Positions 41,393 to 49,469 of a stretch of DNA of 64,000 nt are shown in pieces. Position 1 is the first letter of the stretch. Each line of letters begins with the position of its first letter. Location of the stretch: contig NZ_VNHS01000001.1 of NCBI RefSeq assembly GCF_008124765.1, forward strand, positions 62,001 to 126,000, read 5' to 3'. The stretch comes from Paenibacillus methanolicus. Lineage in GTDB: Bacteria > Bacillota > Bacilli > Paenibacillales > Paenibacillaceae. The position numbers and the translations under genes were made by a program. Under the pieces are notes generated by a model, which was not told the origin of the DNA, made no database searches, and saw only the letters and a program-made list of their open reading frames with translations.

Positions 41393-43120
41393 ATGAAACG
41401 GATCGCGCCATGGAAAACGATGTTTGCGGCGGCGATGACGATATCGCTGCTCTCGGTTACCGCTTGCTCCAACTCGTCCGATACGCCGGCGAACTCGGCG
41501 CAAGCGGATACATCCGGCGAGGAAGGGCAAGAGACGACGACGCCCGAACCGCTGGGCAAATACGCGGACACCGTTACCGTCACGCAAGTCATCGGCTTTA
41601 ATCCGCCGGAGGACCCGCGCATACCGAAAGGCATCACGCCGGAGCAGAACGCTTATTTGAAAGATCTGAAAGAGATGCTTAACATCGAAGTGAAGTACAA
41701 ATGGACGGTTCCGGCCAGCCAATATGAGCAGAAGTTCTCGCTCGCCATGGCGTCGGCCGACTTGCCGGACATTCTGGAGCTCGATCAGAAAAACTTCGAG
41801 AAACTCAAAAAGCAAGGCATGCTCGCCGATCTGACGCAAGCGTATGAGGATTACGCATCTCCCGCGCTCAAGAAATACATGGAATCCGACGGCGGCTTCG
41901 CGATGAAGGCGTTCAGCGCGGACGGGAAACTGCTCGCCATACCGGGCTTCGAGGACCCGTTTCTCTCCGCGCAGCTGTTGTGGATTCGCAAGGATTGGCT
42001 CGACAAGCTGAAGCTCGGGCCGCCCGCCACGATGGATGAATTGGAGCAGGTCGCCTTGGCGTTCGTGCGGCAGGACCCGGACGGGAACGGGAAGGACGAC
42101 ACGTACGGGATCGCCGCCCAGAAGAGTCTGTTCTATTGGGGCTTCGATATGCGCGGATTGTTCAACGGATTCGGCGCGTATCCCTCCGTCGGCGACGGCC
42201 AGAGCGCATGGTTGAAGGATGCGGAGGGCCGATTGATCCCGGGTCTGATCCAGCCCGAGGTCAAGACGGCGCTGGGCAAGCTGCAATCCTGGTATAAGGA
42301 CGGCATTCTGGATAAGGAATTCGCGCTCAAGGACGAGAACAAGTCGGTGGAAGATATTACGGCCGGGAAGGTGGGCATCTCCTACGGAGAGTGGTGGTAT
42401 CCGAATTGGCCGCTTAATTTGAACGTGGACAAAGATCCGACAGCCGAATGGATGGCCGTGCAGATTCCCGGCTTGGACGGTTCTGGCCAATCGCTCGTGC
42501 CGAAGATGCGCAGCAACCGGCTCGTCGCGGTCAATCAGAAATTCAAGCATCCCGAAGCGGCGATCAAAATGATCAATTTCTACCTGGAGATGGGCAACAA
42601 GGCTTATATGGAGAAGAACAAGCCGGAGAACGGCTATGTCTACAACTGGTTCAATCCGCGGATCTATAATCCGGCCCAGATCGAGACTATCTATACGGAA
42701 GTGAACAAGGCGCTGGAGGCGAACCAGACGGAAATTACGCTGGACGACGAGAATTACAAGAATGTCGCGGACGTGTTCAAGGCGTCGAAAGACTATCTTG
42801 CCGGGGATACGACCCAAGCGAGCAAAGGCGTCAATTGGGGGCAATACTTCAGCCGGGCCGCCAAGGACGGCGGGTGGGGGCTGACCCGCCAGATCAAGGA
42901 GAGCGGCGCGTTCGTCCATAACGAGTTCTACGGCTTGCCGACCAAGACGCAGGTGGACAAAGGCGCGCAGCTGGACAAATTGATGTTGGAGAGTTTCACG
43001 AAGATCATCATGGGCGCCCCGCTGGACGAGTATGACCAATTCGTCGCCAGCTGGAAAGCGCTCGGCGGCGATCAAATTACGGAAGAGGTCAACGCCTGGT
43101 TGAGCGAGAAAGAAGGCTGA
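41393..43120 (+). CDS. Solute-binding lipoprotein, LplA/LipO type (importer 4)
   Basis: This 575-residue protein has lipobox SVTAC and a Ser/Thr/Glu-rich linker. A large binding fold follows with DLPDILELDQKNFEKL and DPDGNGKDDTYGIAA, the latter a calcium-loop-like motif common in LipO/AlgQ-type proteins. AlgQ-like proteins bind oligosaccharides such as alginate fragments; the ligand here is unknown. The permease gene follows after three bases. Confidence 0.93.
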   Translation: MKRIAPWKTMFAAAMTISLLSVTACSNSSDTPANSAQADTSGEEGQETTTPEPLGKYADTVTVTQVIGFNPPEDPRIPKGITPEQNAYLKDLKEMLNIEVKYKWTVPASQYEQKFSLAMASADLPDILELDQKNFEKLKKQGMLADLTQAYEDYASPALKKYMESDGGFAMKAFSADGKLLAIPGFEDPFLSAQLLWIRKDWLDKLKLGPPATMDELEQVALAFVRQDPDGNGKDDTYGIAAQKSLFYWGFDMRGLFNGFGAYPSVGDGQSAWLKDAEGRLIPGLIQPEVKTALGKLQSWYKDGILDKEFALKDENKSVEDITAGKVGISYGEWWYPNWPLNLNVDKDPTAEWMAVQIPGLDGSGQSLVPKMRSNRLVAVNQKFKHPEAAIKMINFYLEMGNKAYMEKNKPENGYVYNWFNPRIYNPAQIETIYTEVNKALEANQTEITLDDENYKNVADVFKASKDYLAGDTTQASKGVNWGQYFSRAAKDGGWGLTRQIKESGAFVHNEFYGLPTKTQVDKGAQLDKLMLESFTKIIMGAPLDEYDQFVASWKALGGDQITEEVNAWLSEKEG

Positions 43121-43123
43121 GGC

Positions 43124-44014
43124 GTGAAGACGTTCAGACGCGAATACCCGCTTCATCTCATGCTGCTGCCCGGCGTCGTCGTGACGCTGATTTACGCCTA
43201 CGGGCCGATGGCCGGGCTTGTCATGGCTTTTCAGCAGTTCGAACCGTTGGCCGGCTTCTTCCGTTCGTCATTCATCGGCTTCGATAACTTCACGTATGTG
43301 TTCGCGCTGCCCGACTTCGAACGGGTCGTGTGGAACACGGTTATCATTTCGATTGCGAAAATGCTGCTCTTCCTGCTCGTGCCGCTCATTCTGGCGCTGC
43401 TGCTGAACGAGGTGACGAAGCGCTGGTTCTCCCGCCTGATCCAGTCCGCGATCTTCCTTCCGTTCTTCCTGTCGTGGACGGTGCTCGGCGGCGTCATTAT
43501 CGAGCTGTTCTCGCTGAGCGGTCCCGTTAATGGATTGGCGGAAGCGATGGGATTGGATCCCGTCATGTTCATGCTCGACAATTCGTGGTTTCGTGGCATC
43601 ATCATCGGCACCGACGTCTGGAAAGGCATGGGCTATAACATGATCGTCATGCTGGCCGCTATAACCGGCATCAACGCCACGCTGTACGAGGCTGCGCAGG
43701 TGGACGGCGCTAGCAGGTGGAAACAGATGCTGCACATTACGCTTCCGGGCATGGCGCCGATCGTCATTCTGCTGGGCGTGCTTAGTCTCGGCGGCATCTT
43801 GAGCGCGGGATTCGAGCAGATCCTCATTCTGTACAATCCAACGGTGTACGAAGGCGGGGATGTGATCGATACCTTCGTGTACCGCCTAGGGATGTTCAGT
43901 CAGCAATACGGTCCCGCCGCGGCGGTTGGCTTGTTCAAGTCGGTGATCTCGGTCGCGCTCGTGGCCGGTACCTATTACGCGGCTTACAAGTATAACGGCT
44001 ATCGAATATTCTAA
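43124..44014 (+). CDS. Sugar ABC transporter permease, LplB type (importer 4)
   Basis: This 296-residue permease starts at a GTG with GAAGG a short distance upstream. It has six membrane segments beginning YPLHLMLLPGVVVTLIYAYGPMAGLVMAF, and EAA loop YEAAQVDGASRWKQMLHITLP. It is tightly spaced after the binding-protein gene. Confidence 0.92.
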   Translation: MKTFRREYPLHLMLLPGVVVTLIYAYGPMAGLVMAFQQFEPLAGFFRSSFIGFDNFTYVFALPDFERVVWNTVIISIAKMLLFLLVPLILALLLNEVTKRWFSRLIQSAIFLPFFLSWTVLGGVIIELFSLSGPVNGLAEAMGLDPVMFMLDNSWFRGIIIGTDVWKGMGYNMIVMLAAITGINATLYEAAQVDGASRWKQMLHITLPGMAPIVILLGVLSLGGILSAGFEQILILYNPTVYEGGDVIDTFVYRLGMFSQQYGPAAAVGLFKSVISVALVAGTYYAAYKYNGYRIF

Positions 44015-44029
44015 GCAGGAGGTGACGAC

Positions 44030-44917
44030 ATGCATAACCCGACCCTAAGCCGAAGGCTGTTCGTCATCGGCAATACGCTGCTGCTTACCCTGGTGACGCT
44101 GCTTGGCATCATCCCGTTCGTTCACCTGCTGTCGGTATCGCTCAGCTCCAACACGGCGGCCATGGCCGGCGAAGTCAAGTTGTGGCCCGTCGGCTTCAAT
44201 CTCGACGCGTACCGGTATCTCGGCGAGAAGGCGGAGTTCTTCCGGTCGCTGTGGATGTCCGTGGAACGAGTGGTATTGGGAACCGTCATTAATTTGTTCC
44301 TCGTGTTCATTACGGCGTATCCGTTATCGAAGCCGGGCAGCCAGTTCCGCAGCCGCACCGCGTACGTCTGGTTCTTCGCGATTACGATGTTTTTCGGCGG
44401 GGGCTTGATTCCGACCTACATGGTGGTGAAGATGACGGGGGTGATCGACTCCGTCTGGGCGCTCATCCTGCCCGGCGCGCTCAACGTATGGAACATGATT
44501 CTGATGCTCAACTTCTTCCGCTCGATTCCGCGAGAGTTGGATGAAGCGGCGACCATCGACGGCGCGGGCCATTGGACCATTTTGTGGCGCGTGTATTTGC
44601 CGGTGTCGCTGCCGTCGATCGCGACGGTGGGACTGTTCACGATCGTCGGTCATTGGAATAGCTGGTTCGACGGGATTTTGTATTTGAACTCGCCGGATAA
44701 ATACCCGCTTCAGACGTATCTATCCACGCTCATCATGTCGATCAATTCGCAGATGACGTCGCTCTCCATCGAACAGCTGGAAGCGATGGAGAACTTGAGC
44801 GAGAAGACGCTCCGCACCGCTCAAATCTTCATGGGCGCGCTGCCGATCATGCTCGTCTATCCGTTCCTGCAGAAGTATTTCGTCAAAGGGATGACCGTCG
44901 GCAGCGTGAAGGAATAG
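44030..44917 (+). CDS. Sugar ABC transporter permease, LplC/YtcP type (importer 4)
   Basis: This 295-residue permease has AGGAGGTGA upstream, six membrane segments, EAA loop LDEAATIDGAGHWTILWRVYLP and C-terminal KGMTVGSVKE. The Met/Glu-rich periplasmic loop (SINSQMTSLSIEQLEAMENL) before the last helix is typical of this type. The oxidoreductase gene follows at 29 bases and is probably in the same operon. Confidence 0.92.
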   Translation: MHNPTLSRRLFVIGNTLLLTLVTLLGIIPFVHLLSVSLSSNTAAMAGEVKLWPVGFNLDAYRYLGEKAEFFRSLWMSVERVVLGTVINLFLVFITAYPLSKPGSQFRSRTAYVWFFAITMFFGGGLIPTYMVVKMTGVIDSVWALILPGALNVWNMILMLNFFRSIPRELDEAATIDGAGHWTILWRVYLPVSLPSIATVGLFTIVGHWNSWFDGILYLNSPDKYPLQTYLSTLIMSINSQMTSLSIEQLEAMENLSEKTLRTAQIFMGALPIMLVYPFLQKYFVKGMTVGSVKE

Positions 44918-44946
44918 GAATCGGTCGGAAAGGGAGAAGAGAAGTC

Positions 44947-46215
44947 ATGAGCAAAGTTAAAGTTGCCCTGATCGGCGCTGGATTGCGAGGCGTCAATTAT
45001 TTGAACTATGCCCTCGAGCATCCGCATGAGCTCCAAGTGGTTGCGGTAGCGGAGCCGGTTCGGGAGAGAAGGGAACGCTTCCAGGCCATGCACGGGCTGC
45101 CGGACGAGAGCTGCTTCGAGCATGGGGACGATTTCTTCGCCGCGCCGAAAATAGCCGATGCGGTGCTGATCTGTACGCAGGACCAGCAGCATTACGAACC
45201 GACGATGATGGCGCTGCGGGCCGGCTATCACGTCCTGCTGGAGAAGCCGATGTCGCCGGACCCGGAGGAATGCATACGCATGGGGGAGATGGCGGCCGAG
45301 GCTGGCGTTACGTTCTCGATTTGCCACGTCCTGCGGTACTCGCCGTTCTTCGCCACGCTGAAGCAGCTGCTGGAGGATGGGGAGATCGGCCGACTCATGA
45401 CGATCACGCATAACGAGAACGTCGGATACTGGCATCAAGCGCACAGCTTCGTGCGCGGCAATTGGCGACGGAAAGAAGATGCGAGTCCCATGATTCTGGC
45501 GAAGAGCTGCCACGACCTAGACATTCTGCTCTGGCTGGCCGGTTCGGACTGCATCCGCGTGTCTTCGTTCGGATCGCTCGCCCATTTTACCGCCTCGCAA
45601 GCGCCTGAGGGCGCGCCGCTGCGCTGCTTGGACGGATGTCCGGTCTCGGATACTTGCCTCTATTACGCGCCCAATATATATTTGTCAGCTGATACCGATT
45701 GGCCGACATCGGCGATCAGCGACGACCCGAGCTACGAGGCGAGGTACCAAGCTTTGCAGCACGGGCCATACGGACGCTGCGTCTACCGCTGCGATAATGA
45801 CGTCGTGGATCATCAAGTCGTCAACTTGGAGTTCGCGAACGCCGTCACTGTAGCCTTTACCATGAGCGCGTTCACCCAGGATATCAGCCGGACGATCAAA
45901 TTGATGGGGACGCGCGGGGAAATCCGGGGCGCGATGGAGAAGAACGAGATCGAAGTCATTCCGTTCGGAGGCGGCCCCGTGAAGCGCATTAACTTCGGAG
46001 ATGCCGGCGGCCATGTCGGTCACGGCGGCGGCGACAACCGGCTGATCGCGGACTTCGTGCAGCTGGTAAGGGAAGGCGGACGCCGCGAAGGACTTACCTC
46101 GGCAAGCGGTTCCGTGCAAAGCCATCTGATGGCATTCGCGGCGGAAGAGTCCCGGGTGACGGGGCAAGTGATCGAGATGGGGGCTTATGCGGCGAGGTTT
46201 GGGGCTAAGGTTTGA
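44947..46215 (+). CDS. Gfo/Idh/MocA-family oxidoreductase with cysteine cluster
   Basis: This 422-residue NAD(P)-dependent sugar dehydrogenase-like protein has a Rossmann start (VALIGAGLRG, residues 6-15), the EKP motif (E99-K100-P101) and KSCHDLD (H189, D190, D192) as the catalytic region. Five cysteines in a pattern C227-x3-C231-x5-C237, then C278-x3-C282, lie in the C-terminal domain and could bind a metal or Fe-S cluster; this is unusual for the superfamily at large. It probably oxidises or epimerises a sugar brought in by importer 4. Adjacent sequence ends in a terminator-like hairpin. Confidence 0.9.
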   Translation: MSKVKVALIGAGLRGVNYLNYALEHPHELQVVAVAEPVRERRERFQAMHGLPDESCFEHGDDFFAAPKIADAVLICTQDQQHYEPTMMALRAGYHVLLEKPMSPDPEECIRMGEMAAEAGVTFSICHVLRYSPFFATLKQLLEDGEIGRLMTITHNENVGYWHQAHSFVRGNWRRKEDASPMILAKSCHDLDILLWLAGSDCIRVSSFGSLAHFTASQAPEGAPLRCLDGCPVSDTCLYYAPNIYLSADTDWPTSAISDDPSYEARYQALQHGPYGRCVYRCDNDVVDHQVVNLEFANAVTVAFTMSAFTQDISRTIKLMGTRGEIRGAMEKNEIEVIPFGGGPVKRINFGDAGGHVGHGGGDNRLIADFVQLVREGGRREGLTSASGSVQSHLMAFAAEESRVTGQVIEMGAYAARFGAKV

Positions 46216-46281
46216 AGGGATGGTTAAGGAGCTGGCAGGAGTCTGGTGAAATGGCGTTAGAGGTGTAAGCGCGGAAGGAAG

Positions 46282-46322
46282 GCCGACTTCGGAGGAATCT
46301 GGAGTCGGCTTGTTTATTATTT
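46282..46322 (+). terminator. Terminator after the oxidoreductase gene
   Basis: GCCGACT (46282-46288) pairs with AGTCGGC (46303-46309), followed by TTGTTTATTATTTT. The remainder of the gap 46216-46565 is AT-rich, with no gene or convincing promoter. Confidence 0.65.
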
Positions 46323-46565
46323 TGGCGATGCCGGGGAAGTGAGTTCCATTAGTGCCCAGTCAAGTGGTAGCATGATATACTCATACAAACTGGTTTCTCC
46401 ACTTTAACTTGATGAATTATATCAATAGCTGGAAGGTACTGAAGCGCCCGTAAAGTATGGTATCATTCACCCAATATCTACTGGGAGATAAAGACAAAAT
46501 AGAAATTGATAGACTTATCATGGTATAACATTCGTCGGTAGGCTTAAATTTCTGGAGGAGTTGGA

Positions 46566-47540
46566 TTGGGATTGAATCAAAATGAAATTATATTCAAAAT
46601 GGTGTTGCCACATGAAAGTTTTACGGAAGAGAACATATTCCAGCGCTTGCAGTCCTTGTTGTGGTTCGAGCCCACTGAGGTATTAATGATGAGTCGAGGA
46701 GTAACCGTTCCTTATCGAACGGAAAGTATTCATCACGTGCTGCGTAACGAAATGAAAAATAGTAGATTTACTTTCAGAATAGCTGATTCTGATGAACATA
46801 AAAATTATGTGTCATTCACTAAATTACGTTATCATTCCCATATTAGCCTTTTATTCGATGGTGAACATGTTGAAGTGTCAGATATTATCGAGAGGTTGGA
46901 TAAACTCGTAGTTAATCTAGACGCTATAACAGCTTTTGGGATGAGCCGAGATGATTTTTTCTGGCAAAATAATCAAGATCCAAAATACTATAAAAAACAC
47001 AATAAGCCGTTATCTGACGTAAAAATTATTCCTGATCCCATATTAACAAACCGGCAAAGGGTTGATCTTAGAAGTTTGCCTGGCAGTGTTGGTTATTTTC
47101 AAGAGATCCCTTTTACTTCATCTTGGACCATGTGGTTCGGGCCATCCTTTTTCAACTACGTCTCATTTGAGATGTTGATGGCTTATGAGGGATTTTGGCA
47201 AAAGGAAATACTGGACCGTACTTGTGTTCGTGTAAGCCTGTATGAGCACCCATGGGAATATGAATTACCCGAGAACAGAGAATTACAGTGGAGATTTAAG
47301 CGATATATGAATTGGGATAAAATTGTGGAGGGACTCAAAACTTCAGGGGAAGCATCTACCGCTTCAGACCCGGCAATAGAGTTTCTTACAACTCAGTTAG
47401 CGTACGGCGGGGATATTAGGGTCAATTACTATTACAATGACGATCGTCAATTAGTCCCTCGTTCACAAGCCACGATGGTTGAAGCGTACGAGCTCCAGAA
47501 GAATGGCGTGGTTGTATGGAGTAATATTACTAAGCTTTAG
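46566..47540 (+). CDS. Unrecognised 324-residue protein in low-GC block
   Basis: A TTG start is preceded by GGAGGAG (46554-46560). The product has no signal peptide or membrane helix and is rich in aromatic residues, especially WFGPSFFNYVSFEMLM and YEGFWQKEILDRTCVR. I do not recognise a family. The base composition is far lower in G+C than the surrounding transporter genes, and codon choice is AT-ending, which suggests transfer. It opens a run of small membrane-protein genes of similar composition. Confidence 0.7.
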   Translation: MGLNQNEIIFKMVLPHESFTEENIFQRLQSLLWFEPTEVLMMSRGVTVPYRTESIHHVLRNEMKNSRFTFRIADSDEHKNYVSFTKLRYHSHISLLFDGEHVEVSDIIERLDKLVVNLDAITAFGMSRDDFFWQNNQDPKYYKKHNKPLSDVKIIPDPILTNRQRVDLRSLPGSVGYFQEIPFTSSWTMWFGPSFFNYVSFEMLMAYEGFWQKEILDRTCVRVSLYEHPWEYELPENRELQWRFKRYMNWDKIVEGLKTSGEASTASDPAIEFLTTQLAYGGDIRVNYYYNDDRQLVPRSQATMVEAYELQKNGVVVWSNITKL

Positions 47541-47640
47541 AGCACACACATTGTCACAGTCACGTCAAAATATGCAGAAGCTAGTTTATTAAGATGAAGG
47601 AATAAGTTGAAAGCGTCTCTGTTCAAATAGAAGGGGTTGA

Positions 47641-48039
47641 CTGGGAATTATTGAATTATATGAGAACCTACCGTTACCACTATATTTAGCTCTATCGATC
47701 GGTTTAGGCTCATTATTAATAGCCTATTTTATCTACAGATGTTCCAACTACCCGATTCTCTTCGTGGTTGGTATGATTTTAATTAGCTTGACTTCTATCC
47801 TATCGGGGATAGTGAGATTATGCATCGAATACGCTTTATTTAATCGACATTTGGAGTGGATTGATAAGTTGCCCTTCATTGGATTAATGGGTATTCCATT
47901 AGTCGGTATCGGAGCTTATCAACAATCGCGCCACGATGCGGAAAAAAGAAAATTTATTATAAGGTTAGGTGCTTTGTTTCTTTTTGTAATCTTATTTTTG
48001 GGGATTATTATTTTAATTTCACTTATGAAACGGAAGTGA
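47641..48039 (+). CDS. Small multi-helix membrane protein, start uncertain
   Basis: The first standard start in the frame is GTG 47764 (91 residues), but the frame stays open back to 47641, encoding a further coherent hydrophobic segment (LPLYLALSIGLGSLLIAYFIYRC). AAGGGG at 47631-47636 sits just before it. Only CTG (47641) or ATT (47647) could serve as a start there. With that extension the protein has about four helices, ending FLFVILFLGIIILISLMKRK. The family is unrecognised. It is in the low-GC block. Confidence 0.5.
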   Translation: MGIIELYENLPLPLYLALSIGLGSLLIAYFIYRCSNYPILFVVGMILISLTSILSGIVRLCIEYALFNRHLEWIDKLPFIGLMGIPLVGIGAYQQSRHDAEKRKFIIRLGALFLFVILFLGIIILISLMKRK

Positions 48040-48085
48040 AAAAAATTCTACTTTTATGCCAAGTGTGCAGAAAGGTTACATTGTT

Positions 48086-48475
48086 ATGGGTAGAAACATA
48101 GAGAAATCATTAATTCCAATGATAAACGTAATGCTTGCACTTATTCTCGGAAGTCTGGTAACGAATGTGAGTTGGGCATTTACAATGCAATTCATGACAG
48201 CATTTTTTTTGTTTGCGCTAATGATTAATATAGTATCATGTGTTTATTTATTGGAGACCAGTGCATGGAGTAACTATTTTATATGTATTGGCATTTTCCT
48301 CGTTATGGTTGTGATCTACGCTGCTATTAATATTACTATAAGCAAACCCGGTCCAGATGAAGGGAATATTGCGGATGGATTAATCATGATCGTTACGTTT
48401 TTTCTCTCGTTTTTTGCATTAACCGTTGGCAGCTTTATCGGTCTTCTCATAAGAAAGCATTTGAAGAAATCATAA
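48086..48475 (+). CDS. Small four-helix membrane protein
   Basis: This 129-residue protein starts at an ATG ten bases after AAAGG (48071-48075); a longer frame from 48056 lacks a signal. Four hydrophobic helices are evident (LIPMINVMLALILGSLV, FMTAFFLFALMINIVSCVY, YFICIGIFLVMVVIYAA, LIMIVTFFLSFFALTVG) and the C-terminus is basic. The family is unrecognised. It lies 46 bases after the preceding membrane gene and may be co-transcribed with it. The composition is low GC. Confidence 0.6.
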   Translation: MGRNIEKSLIPMINVMLALILGSLVTNVSWAFTMQFMTAFFLFALMINIVSCVYLLETSAWSNYFICIGIFLVMVVIYAAINITISKPGPDEGNIADGLIMIVTFFLSFFALTVGSFIGLLIRKHLKKS

Positions 48476-48490
48476 ATGGATTTACCGTTA

Positions 48491-48515
48491 GCCACAAGTT
48501 GTTTGTGGCTCTTTT
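48491..48515 (+). terminator. Terminator ending the low-GC membrane genes
   Basis: GCCACAA pairs with TTGTGGC around GTTGT, followed by TCTTTTT. Confidence 0.8.
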
Positions 48516-48669
48516 TGCTTATACGTTCGTTTCAAATATATGGAAATGAAACGAGAGACTAGGCCATTGTACTCGAATACATCACAAACAAGTCAGTTTA
48601 CTGCGTAAACTTACTCATCCCAAATTCGTCCCATATTTAACCGGTAGGAATGAGGAGGGGGGAGATAGA

Positions 48670-49218
48670 TTGAAATCCAAATTAACCGCGGCGCTCATGG
48701 TCGCGACGTTCGTTTTGCTCGCATCTTCATTGGTCTACTTATACAGCGAACAGCAAAAAGTCGAACATGGCATGAAAATGAAAGTAGAGGGGTTAGTGGG
48801 GACGTCGTTATTTCGCATATGGAGCGGGTATGATTCCATGCTCGATCAGGACAGCGCCGAATTGGAAATTGAACAGGTGAACGACATGGTTGTCAAGCTG
48901 GCCGTGGTGGAGGCTTATTCCGAAATCGTCGATCGTGCGGTAAACACGCTGTTATTAATCCCTATAAGCATTGACATGAAAGCCATGATAGGAAGTATGC
49001 AGGACAGCTATGAAGCGAACGGCGGATTTACGGAACAGGATCGGTCCAAATTCGAAACGTTACAGAAAGCGATTACCGAACTCATACCGTTGATCCATCA
49101 GGTTTATTATGTTCCCGAATCGGTCGAAGGCGCGGAAGTCACCTTGCAAGTGAACAACACAGAAGAATTACGCGCGTTTATGAATAAGTTGAACGCTATC
49201 GTGGCTGGCAACCATTAA
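48670..49218 (+). CDS. Membrane-anchored or secreted hypothetical protein
   Basis: This 182-residue protein starts at a TTG after GAGGGGGGAG. A single N-terminal hydrophobic segment (LTAALMVATFVLLASSLVYLYS) acts as signal or anchor, followed by a mostly helical acidic domain. No family is recognised. Base composition is closer to the GC-rich neighbours than to the preceding block. The next 251 bases to 49469 hold a TATAAT at 49397 and no supported gene. Confidence 0.6.
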   Translation: MKSKLTAALMVATFVLLASSLVYLYSEQQKVEHGMKMKVEGLVGTSLFRIWSGYDSMLDQDSAELEIEQVNDMVVKLAVVEAYSEIVDRAVNTLLLIPISIDMKAMIGSMQDSYEANGGFTEQDRSKFETLQKAITELIPLIHQVYYVPESVEGAEVTLQVNNTEELRAFMNKLNAIVAGNH

Positions 49219-49469
49219 TTGACCTTTAAGCGGTGCCTCGCTGGTGGGGAACGAACGTGGTAGCCATGCGAACAAACCGACGCGGACTTCTAAATCTATC
49301 GAAAATGTTTATTTCTATCGCCACATGAAGATTAGTGCGTGTTTTATTGCTATCATTCTCGATGGATATGAAATGGAAGCGAGCATGACGCGCCTATATA
49401 ATGAAATCGAATGGATCAGGAGCGCAATCCTGGTCCATTATTTTTTGAATGCATAGCGGGAGGATCGAG

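Noticed and set aside
49244..49456. 70-residue open frame before the PHP hydrolase gene
   Set aside because: No ribosome binding site, no domain, and it runs across a likely promoter region.
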